From: Peptococcaceae bacterium UBA5356
Lineage (GTDB): Bacteria > Bacillota > Peptococcia > DRI-13 > DTU073
DNA: 25,123 bases
Direction: 5' to 3'
Assembly: GCA_002407935.1 (NCBI GenBank)
Contig: DHPU01000047.1
Span: forward strand, 1-25,123
Both the position numbers and the translations under genes were made by a program. The notes beneath the pieces were generated by a model. It did no database searches and had not been told where the DNA came from. It worked only from the letters and a program-made list of their open reading frames with translations. Shown in pieces: positions 6,995 to 13,333 of the stretch (position 1 is the stretch's first letter; each line of letters begins with the position of its first letter).

Positions 6995-9393
6995 CCGCTA
7001 CTCGTCTCCTTTCTTTCTTTTTTATCCCTGATTAAATACACATAAATAGTAATCGCGGTTAAAAGTTCTTTCCTGTCTTTGCTGTTTGTAATCCAAGAAA
7101 CCATGCGTGAAGAAAAATCAGAATAGAGAATTTGATCCTGCTCATTTTTACTCACCTGATTTAAGCGAGCAAGCAAATAAACGAAACGGGCAATATTAAT
7201 TCTTTCTTGGGGGTTTTTTTCTATTTCTTCAATGTAGGTTTTAAGTCGATATAAAAACGTATTGCCATTAGCACTTTGGAATTTTGCGGTGTTTGCATAA
7301 TAGTGTTGCAATTGCCGAAACTTCTCGCCTATTACATTTTGAATAAATTCATCCCATTTGTATGTATGGGTTGCTGCCATGTGATAATTGCCGTCCTCGT
7401 TTTGGGTGATCGTTGTTCCGAAAAGAGCAACGGCATTTTTCTTTTCATCAAGGGATTTAGCAAAGTCCTCTAGTTGTTGTGTTTCTTGTGCCATTGCATA
7501 AAGAGGGTACTTTGTTTCAAAAAGACCGATACCAGCCGAAAAAGTAAGTGCATTAGCGGTGAATTTGGCAAAACTGTGCTGCAAATCTACCGCTGTTTCG
7601 ATCACGTCATTCCAGGCCCCGGCTATAAACATATCGTCCCCGCCGGAATAAACCACCACCACTTTTTTCGCTTGCGGCGGCTTGGGGGATAAACGAAAGT
7701 GTTCAATACCGCAATTGGCGGTTTTTAAGATGTATTGAAGGTATTCTTTGAAAAAGTAGGACAGCTGTTTGGAAAGCGCCATCGTATACATTAAGGAATG
7801 CGACACTTGCGCAAAACCTTGCAGAAAAACGGTGCCCAGATTGTCCACATCGGCTCTCATTATGGCGATTCGTTCAATCCCCTCGGAAGAATCAGCCAAT
7901 TGTTCAAAAGTGGCAGTTTGGTTGTCTAATTGATACGCATAAGAACAGAACGCAATTTCCCGCCCGATTATTGGGGTGTATTTATCCGGTGCTTTGCTGC
8001 CGCTTATTGGTTTGTTGCCGGTGGTTTGTTTATTGTAGTTATCGTGTTTTTTTCTGAAATATATTTGGAAACCATTGGCTCTGTCCGGAATGCTTTGCAG
8101 TTTTCTGACAACGGCAGGGGTTAGAAAGCAAAGATAAGCTGTGGAAGCATCAAGCGCCGGTAACCGCAATAAGGGAATCTGTTCCGGCTCTTTAATGCTG
8201 ATTTTTTTGAGATTCGCATCTTTAAATCCTGCCGAAAATACACCGATTAACAATTCTTCAGCAGATATTGCAGCGGAGATATTAATAAAATCTCGGCAAA
8301 AAGAGCAAAGCTCCTCGTCCTCTTGCTCCTGAGCTTTATTTTCGATGTTGCCTGAACAGATACGGCATTCCCGGCTATGGGAGATATCATTTTGGGTATT
8401 CAACATCTTAATTTGCTGTAAATCGTAACGGTTAAGTTTATTCTCGGACAAATTAACGGCGAGTCGCCGGAAAAGATCCGAACTGCCACCTAAATCATGG
8501 GCGGAATAAGCGGTAACACCATATGCAAGATACAGGGAGTTGGCAAAATGCTGCAACAACCAATCGTTGACATTGTGGAAACCGCTCTCCAACACCCGAA
8601 GCGTACGGGGCGTATTGGGGAGTAATAAATAAGCATGACCGCCCCCTGTATAAAGACAATTGGCTCCGGGCAGCCCAAGTTCGGACAAAAGACTGTTTAA
8701 AACGTGCGCTAAGAGCATTTCCAGGTAAAAGGAACGGCTTCGCAAGGATTTTAACGCCCCTTTTCCGGAAATGGTATAAATAAATTTTTGAATACCGGAA
8801 AAGTCACAGGAACACAGGAGAAAGATATTTTGGGCAAGAAACTGTTCTTTATTCTTTGGCCAAGCGAGTTTGTCGCTTAATTCCGCTGCGAAATTGGTGG
8901 GATTATTCTCCTGAAAATATTGAAAAATATTCGCACAAAGGCAAGTGCTAAATTGAAGGTAATCGGCGAGTGAGACATAGTTGCTTTTATCTTTGGATTC
9001 ATAGGAGCTATATGAAAATAAATCAGCGGATAAATCTAAAGCATGATTAAGACCTGCTTCATTTGAGGGCAGAGCAGCGAGGCTGTCTAAAAAGATTGTT
9101 TTCTGCTCCTGCCATTTTATGTCGTCAATAATTACCGAGGACTTGGGGTAAGGAATTTCGTCTTGCGGGAATGGATCATATTGCAAGGATGTCCCATTCT
9201 GATTAAGCAGATTAAAAATACTGCTCAAAGGCCAGATGGGTATTCCATTAACATCCAATTTACCTGTATCGCCGAGGATAGCCTCTACAGAGCAAATAAG
9301 CCTGTTATACAACGGGTCATCATACTCTTTTCCACTTTTTCCAAAGAAATGCAAAATGTTTTTCATGCACAGGTCATATATTTTTTTATCCAA
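6991..9393 (-). CDS. cas10: Cas10/Csm1, cyclic-oligoadenylate synthase, HD domain degenerate
   Basis: Large subunit of the Csm complex. On target-RNA binding its Palm domains make cyclic oligoadenylate from ATP, which activates Csm6. With the TTG start at 9393 (after GGGGGGG) it is 800 aa. First Palm: CDFSGIQKFIYTISGKGALK (from about residue 196). Zinc site: Cys343/346 (CRIC) and Cys363/366 (CSFC). Second Palm: IAIMRADVDNLG (about 510) and the cyclase motif YSGGDD (GGDD at 584-587), intact. The N-terminus is odd: where Csm1 normally reads LLHDIGKF this has ILHFFGKS, so His15 is kept but the Asp is Phe16, and the rest of the HD domain is nearly absent before PLSSIFNLL at about residues 55-63. 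An extended frame to 9498 is unlikely because a promoter lies inside it; ATG 9366 is the other possible start. Confidence 0.93.
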   Translation of the reverse strand: MDKKIYDLCMKNILHFFGKSGKEYDDPLYNRLICSVEAILGDTGKLDVNGIPIWPLSSIFNLLNQNGTSLQYDPFPQDEIPYPKSSVIIDDIKWQEQKTIFLDSLAALPSNEAGLNHALDLSADLFSYSSYESKDKSNYVSLADYLQFSTCLCANIFQYFQENNPTNFAAELSDKLAWPKNKEQFLAQNIFLLCSCDFSGIQKFIYTISGKGALKSLRSRSFYLEMLLAHVLNSLLSELGLPGANCLYTGGGHAYLLLPNTPRTLRVLESGFHNVNDWLLQHFANSLYLAYGVTAYSAHDLGGSSDLFRRLAVNLSENKLNRYDLQQIKMLNTQNDISHSRECRICSGNIENKAQEQEDEELCSFCRDFINISAAISAEELLIGVFSAGFKDANLKKISIKEPEQIPLLRLPALDASTAYLCFLTPAVVRKLQSIPDRANGFQIYFRKKHDNYNKQTTGNKPISGSKAPDKYTPIIGREIAFCSYAYQLDNQTATFEQLADSSEGIERIAIMRADVDNLGTVFLQGFAQVSHSLMYTMALSKQLSYFFKEYLQYILKTANCGIEHFRLSPKPPQAKKVVVVYSGGDDMFIAGAWNDVIETAVDLQHSFAKFTANALTFSAGIGLFETKYPLYAMAQETQQLEDFAKSLDEKKNAVALFGTTITQNEDGNYHMAATHTYKWDEFIQNVIGEKFRQLQHYYANTAKFQSANGNTFLYRLKTYIEEIEKNPQERINIARFVYLLARLNQVSKNEQDQILYSDFSSRMVSWITNSKDRKELLTAITIYVYLIRDKKERKETSSG

Positions 9394-9450
9394 ACCCAAC
9401 CCCCCCGCAATTTGCTTTAAGATTTGACAATAATATGTACAATTAGCTAA

Positions 9451-9479
9451 ATTATAACGTAATAAGAAGACAGATGCAA
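9451..9479 (-). promoter_or_regulatory. Promoter of the cas10-csm-cas6 operon
   Basis: On the minus strand a perfect -10 TATAAT (9456-9451) lies 17 bases after TTGCAT (9479-9474), a weak -35. Transcription would start near 9444, giving a leader of about 50 nt to the TTG start at 9393. This position argues against the longer cas10 frame that begins upstream of it. Confidence 0.55.
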
Positions 9480-9571
9480 TGAGTAAACCGGCAACCAATG
9501 GAGAACGTCAAGTCATAGTAACAATTTCATCCTAACGGCGTCTTGTTCCTGACGTCCCTGAGCTTACAGGC

Positions 9572-9597
9572 GAAGGAGCAGTTAACTCTGCTCCTTC
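9572..9597. terminator. Hairpin between doc and the cas operon
   Basis: GAAGGAGCAG and CTGCTCCTTC form a perfect 10-bp stem with a 6-nt loop, immediately downstream of the doc stop on the minus strand. It has no T-run on either side, so it is not a textbook intrinsic terminator. It may stabilise the toxin mRNA 3' end or terminate weakly. Confidence 0.4.
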
Positions 9598-9605
9598 CAA
9601 TACTG

Positions 9606-9983
9606 TCATATTCTGTGATTAATAATCCATTTCTTTATTTCTTTAATTTCTATAGTTCCATCTGCTATTTCTAATCCAAGCTTAACAAGCTCTTCTTGAG
9701 AATAACTAATATTAATATTATTCAAATTAAGGAGTAAAAGCATAACAGCTACACCAATTCTCTTATTCCCGTCAACAAAACCATGGTTTTTAATAAGGCT
9801 AAAAGTAATAGCAGAAATTTTATCTTCTGTATTCTTATATAAATCTTTACCATCAAAAGTAATAAATGCACTGAATAAAGCACTTTCAATCAATCTAAAA
9901 TCTCTTACCCCATTACTACCACCAGTAGCTTTTACAATTTTCTCATGAAAAATGATGATATCACTTAAAGAAATTGTTTTCAT
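9606..9983 (-). CDS. doc: Doc/Fic-family death-on-curing toxin
   Basis: Toxin of a type II toxin-antitoxin pair. Doc-family Fic proteins transfer phosphate from ATP to EF-Tu and stop translation; other Fic proteins transfer AMP. At 125 aa it has the usual length of a stand-alone Doc. The catalytic Fic motif is complete: HGFVDGNKRIG, with His67, Phe69, Asp71, Asn73, Lys74 and Arg75. The earlier ATGGSNGVRDFRLIESAL segment is also typical of Doc. The start ATG lies 2 bases after the antitoxin stop, so the pair is co-translated. It lies about 210 bases upstream of cas10 on the same strand. Doc (kinase) is favoured over an AMP transferase by the short length and the DGNKR form, but sequence alone does not settle it. 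Confidence 0.9.
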   Translation of the reverse strand: MKTISLSDIIIFHEKIVKATGGSNGVRDFRLIESALFSAFITFDGKDLYKNTEDKISAITFSLIKNHGFVDGNKRIGVAVMLLLLNLNNINISYSQEELVKLGLEIADGTIEIKEIKKWIINHRI

Positions 9984-9985
9984 AA

Positions 9986-10156
9986 TTAACTAAGCTCCTT
10001 TAAGGCGCTTTTGTTTTTTTCAATTATATCATCCATCATATCGAATAATTCTCTACTTTCCTTTACTTTAAGAAATTCGACAAAATCAATAACCTGTCTT
10101 TTTTTATCTTCAGGCAATTCTTCAAAACTTTTTAATAATTCTTCCGCCATACTCAT
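9986..10156 (-). CDS. Small antitoxin paired with Doc
   Basis: A 56-residue protein, MSMAEELLKSFEELPEDK to ALKELS, directly upstream of doc with a 2-base gap. The middle (SFEELPEDKKRQVIDFVEFL) resembles the DUF2281-type antitoxin helix and is rich in acidic and basic residues, with no Phd/YefM signature visible. The C-terminal helix (DMMDDIIEKNKSALKEL) would be the likely toxin-binding part by analogy with other antitoxins. ATG 10156 follows a good ribosome site (AGAGGTG); ATG 10150 is a second option. It probably neutralises the toxin and represses the shared promoter, but no DNA-binding fold is obvious in so short a protein. The gene is confident from position, start site and coding pattern; the family name is tentative. 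Confidence 0.8.
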   Translation of the reverse strand: MSMAEELLKSFEELPEDKKRQVIDFVEFLKVKESRELFDMMDDIIEKNKSALKELS

Positions 10157-10196
10157 AAGAAGCACCTCTTTTCTGTATGACTAATAGATTAATTAA

Positions 10197-10226
10197 ATTA
10201 TACCCTATTAAAGCATATAATTTCCA
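10197..10226 (-). promoter_or_regulatory. Promoter of the toxin-antitoxin pair
   Basis: On the minus strand TGGAAA (10226-10221) and a perfect TATAAT (10202-10197) are 18 bases apart, about 40 bases upstream of the antitoxin start. The surrounding sequence is very AT-rich with TTAATTAA-type palindromic runs (near 10183-10200) that could bind the antitoxin. Confidence 0.5.
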
Positions 10227-10334
10227 CAAAAGATATCGATTTTTTCCATCCCCGACATCATTATTGCGTAAACCCCTAAACCATTAATTCCTTCATTCCA
10301 AATCTTGCCTCTGCATAAACGGCAACATATTTAT

Positions 10335-10538
10335 TTATGAAAACCGACTTCCAAGTTCAGGCTTTGGCCGTCTCCGTAGTTGCACACCAGGAATAAGCCC
10401 GCGCCATTTCCGTCACCAGCTTGATATAATCGTTCTTTCTGTCTTCACAATAGCCTGCATTTTTTAACTGGTGAAAAAAGTAAAGTTTAATTTTCGTACC
10501 CGTGCTACAAATGTTTTCGTGTCATAAAAAAATTTCAT
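10335..10538 (-). pseudogene. Decayed gene remnant, family unknown
   Basis: Three short minus-strand frames join into one protein-like string if two frameshifts are allowed. From ATG 10538 it reads MKFFYDTKTFVARVRK. It continues in a second frame as LYFFHQLKNAGYCEDRKNDY and then IKLVTEMARAYSWCATTETA, with a stop at 10357-10359, and in a third as PELGSRFS to 10335. Amino-acid composition looks coding, but I recognise no family. The rest of the 10157-10562 gap, apart from the TA promoter, shows nothing I can name. It may be a transposase or accessory gene scrap left by past insertion events. Confidence 0.35.
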
Positions 10539-10562
10539 TAATAAATTCAAAAATTTTTTCCC

Positions 10563-10591
10563 TTGACTTTCTAAAAATCACTAGGTATGAT
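10563..10591 (+). promoter_or_regulatory. Promoter for the T-box leader and ilvA
   Basis: TTGACT (10563-10568) and TATGAT (10586-10591) are separated by exactly 17 bases, each one mismatch from consensus. Transcription would start near 10598, just ahead of the T-box leader. Confidence 0.8.
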
Positions 10592-10597
10592 AAATGG

Positions 10598-10955
10598 TAA
10601 TTAAAAAAATATTTCCATATGCTGAAAAGTTTTGAGGGAGAGAAAAATATCACATTTTTATCTACAGAGAATCGGGGACAGCTGAAAACCGGTGATAAAA
10701 GGATATTCCTAATCACTCCTGAACTGCAAGTTGAAAGGATCCGTTGCATCCGAGTAAACTCCTGCCGGGGACTATGCCAATACATAGGCATAGTAAATGG
10801 CCACCGTTATATGGCCGGGGTTCGGAGCCAGCAAGACCCTGCTCCCGACTCGCAGAACCGACAGGTGTGAATCTGCCGGAAAGTAAGGTGGTACTACGGG
10901 GATAATCTCTCGTCCTTAGGATACATTTATGTATCTTAAGAACGGGAGTTTTTTT
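10598..10955 (+). promoter_or_regulatory. T-box leader controlling ilvA
   Basis: A tRNA-sensing 5' leader. Stem I is recognisable from CAGAGAATCGGGG (10665 on), then the GGTGAT and ATCACTCCTGAAC segments. Two hairpins follow (ACTATGCC/GGCATAGT and GGCCA/TGGCC), then the conserved T-box sequence AAGGTGGTACTACG (10885-10898) and a terminator. Uncharged tRNA pairing with the specifier triplet and T-box bulge would favour the antiterminator and turn on ilvA. For ilvA the expected tRNA is isoleucine. ATC triplets occur in several candidate places (for example AATCACTCC, GGATCCG and GCATCCG), but I could not place the specifier loop with confidence. Confidence 0.9.
10907..10955 (+). terminator. T-box terminator
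   Basis: Arms 10907-10924 (CTCTCGT...GGATAC) and 10931-10948 (GTATC...ACGGGAG) pair over about 16 positions with a 6-nt loop, followed by seven T residues (10949-10955). It competes with the T-box antiterminator that uses the sequence just upstream. Confidence 0.88.
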
Positions 10956-11017
10956 ATTTAAAGTTTTTTAATGCTTTATTTAAAGTCTTAAGTTTAAAGA
11001 AAAGGAGAAAAAATAAA

Positions 11018-12283
11018 ATGAATAATGTGCCAAAAATAAAAAGCATCCCCATGGAAGACCTGATTAAAGCTAATCAAGCCTTAAAAGGAGTCATTCAGAA
11101 AACGCCCTTACAGAAAAATGACGTGTTATCGGAAAGATATGAGTGTAATGTCTTTTTAAAGAGAGAGGATTTACAGGTCGTCCGCTCCTTTAAAATCCGG
11201 GGCGCCTTTAATCTGATGCAAAGTTATCCCTTCGACGTCCTCAAAAACGGAGTCGTATGTGCCAGTGCAGGCAACCATGCCCAAGGCGTGGCGTATTCTT
11301 GCAGTTATCTACAGGTTCCCGGGAAAATCTTCATGCCGGCCACTACTCCGCGCCAGAAACTAAACCAAGTCCTGCGCTTTGGCGGTAAATATGTGGAGAC
11401 GGTGTTAATCGGTGATACTTTTGATGATTCTTCCTGCGAGGCTAAAAAATGCTGCGAAAAGGAAAACAAAATATTTATTCATCCCTTTGATGATCCGCAA
11501 ATCATTGCCGGTCAAGGAACGGTAGGCATCGAAATTATGAACAAAAGTGTAACTGCCCCCGATTATGTTTTTGCCACAATTGGCGGAGGCGGGCTCATTG
11601 CCGGCATTGGTTCGTATATCAAAAATATCAGCCCTGCTACAAGTATCATTGGGGTAGAACCCGAAGGAGCCGCTTCCATGAAAAAATCCTTGGAGCAGCA
11701 AAAGGTCGTCGCTCTGGAAACCGTGGATAAATTTGTGGATGGGGCTGCCGTCAAGCGGGTTGGGGATCTTACCTTTACGATCTGTCAAAATGTCCTTGAT
11801 GATATCGTCGTAGTCCCGGAAGGAAAGGTTTGTACGAGCATTTTGGAGCTCTATAACGAAAATGCGATTGTAGCCGAACCGGCCGGAGCTTTACCGATTG
11901 CCGCCCTCGATTTTTACCGGGAGAAAATCAAAGGGAAAAACGTGGTCTGTGTAATCAGCGGCGGTAATAATGATATTGAACGGATGCAGGAAATAAAAGA
12001 AAGATCCCTCCTGTATGAGGGACTCAAACATTACTTTATTCTAAGTATGCCGCAGCGGCCCGGTGCTCTCCGCGAATTTGTCGTAGATATTTTAGGGCCA
12101 CATGATGATATTACCCATTTTGAATACACCAAATCAACCAACAAGGAAAAAGGCCCTGTCCTATTAGGAATTGAAGTTAATAAAAAAGAGGATTATCACG
12201 TCTTGATTAAAAGAATGCAAAGCAAAGGCTTCCAATATACCGTGGTCAATGGGAACCGGGAATTATTCAATCTGTTCGTCTAA
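11018..12283 (+). CDS. ilvA: Threonine ammonia-lyase (threonine deaminase)
   Basis: PLP enzyme converting L-threonine to 2-oxobutanoate and ammonia, the first step toward isoleucine. 421 aa, the length of the Bacillus-type biosynthetic enzyme with one C-terminal regulatory domain. PLP lysine: SFKIRGA, Lys59. Substrate loop: ASAGNHAQG (82-90). Phosphate-binding glycine loop: GGGGLIAG (189-196). The C-terminal ACT-like domain starts near residue 335 (HYFILSMPQRPGALREFV). The start ATG follows AAAGGAGAA. The T-box leader upstream supports a biosynthetic, amino-acid-regulated role rather than a catabolic one. It appears to be a single-gene unit. Confidence 0.94.
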   Translation: MNNVPKIKSIPMEDLIKANQALKGVIQKTPLQKNDVLSERYECNVFLKREDLQVVRSFKIRGAFNLMQSYPFDVLKNGVVCASAGNHAQGVAYSCSYLQVPGKIFMPATTPRQKLNQVLRFGGKYVETVLIGDTFDDSSCEAKKCCEKENKIFIHPFDDPQIIAGQGTVGIEIMNKSVTAPDYVFATIGGGGLIAGIGSYIKNISPATSIIGVEPEGAASMKKSLEQQKVVALETVDKFVDGAAVKRVGDLTFTICQNVLDDIVVVPEGKVCTSILELYNENAIVAEPAGALPIAALDFYREKIKGKNVVCVISGGNNDIERMQEIKERSLLYEGLKHYFILSMPQRPGALREFVVDILGPHDDITHFEYTKSTNKEKGPVLLGIEVNKKEDYHVLIKRMQSKGFQYTVVNGNRELFNLFV

Positions 12284-12338
12284 GCATTTTTCCTCCGTTC
12301 CCTCTTAGATGCCCCTCTTCACTTCTTTTCTTAATTCC

Positions 12339-12887
12339 CTATTTAGCCACTTCCTGAGCGAAGTCATTGATCCAATAAATATAATCGGCATATGACTGTA
12401 AATCCGGCGATACCCCTCCTCGGAACACGCACAACTCAATTCTTTTCTGCAAATACTCCTTGACATGGGCTACTGAATCTTCCAAATCGCCATCTCCGGT
12501 CGAAAGAATTAAATTGTCATAATTTTCCTGATGTGCTAGCTTAACAATTAACGTGGCCAACCCTACATCTACCCCTTTTTGTACCTGACAATTAAAAGTT
12601 TCCTTACAATGCGGGCATTTATACTCTTCTTCTTTTAATTTATATAACTTCACTATAAACTGTGGCCCATCGGGTCTGGCCGTTTTCAACCAGGAATGAA
12701 ACCCATTTTGATTATCATTGGGGGGATTCTGTGAAGAGTTTAGATAATAAACCCTACTGATTTGCCCCCTCTTTTCTAACCTGTTTTTTAACTTCAAATA
12801 ATCAAAAATATAATCCGCCCCTGCTGATCGTTGTGCATTAAATAAATAGGCAGCATCTATTAACCAAATTGTTTGACCTTCTCGCAT
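12339..12887 (-). CDS. NYN-domain (LabA/DUF88-like) putative ribonuclease
   Basis: PIN-like NYN nucleases bind a metal through conserved aspartates and are thought to cut RNA. Using ATG 12887 (after GGGAG, 6-base spacing) the protein is 182 aa; a start at 12923 has no ribosome site. Conserved acids are in place: WLIDAAYLF (Asp11), KGVDVGLATLIVKLA (Asp107) and STGDGDLEDSV (Asp132, Asp134). A Cys cluster CPHCKETFNC (Cys91, 94, 100) in the middle suggests a small metal-binding insert. It stands alone on the minus strand, convergent with ilvA and divergent from hydE. Its RNA target is unknown. A defence or RNA-quality role is possible but not shown here. Confidence 0.85.
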   Translation of the reverse strand: MREGQTIWLIDAAYLFNAQRSAGADYIFDYLKLKNRLEKRGQISRVYYLNSSQNPPNDNQNGFHSWLKTARPDGPQFIVKLYKLKEEEYKCPHCKETFNCQVQKGVDVGLATLIVKLAHQENYDNLILSTGDGDLEDSVAHVKEYLQKRIELCVFRGGVSPDLQSYADYIYWINDFAQEVAK

Positions 12888-13018
12888 AAAAAACTCCCTT
12901 CTCCGGTTTGTATAACTCCGCAATATTTTTCCATTTCTCTATTGTATGTACTATTTCCACATTCTCACGATAAATCCCTCCTTCAACACAAAACTCTTCT
13001 TAAAATAATCGATAAAAG

Positions 13019-13064
13019 TAATCTTATTCACTGACATAATCTTATTTATTGACATAATCTTATT
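13019..13064. repeat. 18-bp tandem repeat, about 2.6 copies
   Basis: Units TAATCTTATTCACTGACA (13019-13036) and TAATCTTATTTATTGACA (13037-13054), then a partial third copy to 13064, just before the hydE promoter. Phased copies could be a regulator binding site or simple slippage. It falls in the gap 12888-13333, whose remaining identifiable contents are the promoter and leader listed below. Confidence 0.7.
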
Positions 13065-13071
13065 TTTGCTC

Positions 13072-13100
13072 TCGACAGACCCCCTTTTTTCTAGTAGAAT
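13072..13100 (+). promoter_or_regulatory. Promoter for the hydE leader
   Basis: TCGACA (13072-13077) and TAGAAT (13095-13100) are 17 bases apart, each one mismatch from the housekeeping consensus. The start point would be near 13107, giving a 5' leader of about 225 nt before hydE. Confidence 0.6.
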
Positions 13101-13106
13101 ATACTC

Positions 13107-13333
13107 ATCAAGCAAAATTATCAAGCAATTCAATTCTGTTGTTTTGGTGCAAACCGAAGCAGGAGATTAATTAAATTTTCTTACCTAATTACAAGGAAAA
13201 TCCGTTTTGTAAAGGAAATCCGCGTAAAAAGGGAAGTTTCATATTTGTATTCTTATTCACTGGATATTTCTTGAATACAAAAAGCTTCTCTTGACGGAGA
13301 AGCTTTTTTATTCCATTCATTCAGGAGGTTGCC
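13107..13333 (+). promoter_or_regulatory. Structured leader of hydE, candidate attenuator or riboswitch
   Basis: Several paired elements can be read. P1: 13139-13148 with 13153-13162 (10 bp including G-U pairs) closed by a GCAA GNRA tetraloop. P2: TTACAA/TTGTAA at 13189-13212 with an inner GGA/TCC. P3: GGGAAGTTT (13231-13239) plus TTTGTATTC (13244-13252) pairing with GAATACAAA (13273-13281) and AAGCTTCTC (13282-13290). P3 uses the 5' arm of the terminator at 13281-13309, so the two cannot form together. This is the layout of transcription attenuation. The sequence matches no riboswitch class I recognise. The ribosome site AGGAGG lies just before the hydE start. Confidence 0.55.
13281..13309 (+). 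terminator. Intrinsic terminator in the hydE leader
   Basis: AAAGCTTCTC and GAGAAGCTTT form a perfect 10-bp stem around TTGACG, running into TTTTTT (13304-13309). It ends only 24 bases before the hydE start, with no gene upstream on the same strand, so it must act on the hydE transcript itself. Confidence 0.85.

Noticed and set aside
9393..9498. N-terminal membrane helix on Cas10 (LLIASVFLLRY)
   Set aside because: It appears only in the extended frame that contains the likely promoter; it is best read as untranslated leader.
9572..9597. Hairpin after doc as a strong intrinsic terminator
   Set aside because: The stem is perfect but there is no T-run on either strand, so only a weak call is kept.
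10522..10791. Minus-strand 89-codon frame opposite the ilvA promoter and T-box
   Set aside because: It is antisense to a well-supported promoter and leader and has no family resemblance.
10619..10870. Plus-strand 83-codon frame upstream of ilvA
   Set aside because: It lies fully inside the T-box leader, whose conserved RNA structure explains the sequence.
12339..12887. NYN protein as part of the CRISPR defence system
   Set aside because: It is separated from the cas genes by the TA pair and ilvA and lies in a different unit, so there is no positional support.
12951..13133. Minus-strand 60-codon frame beginning with TTG
   Set aside because: Its repeated NKIMS(V/I)NKI part comes from the 18-bp tandem repeat; there is no convincing ribosome site, and it overlaps the hydE promoter.
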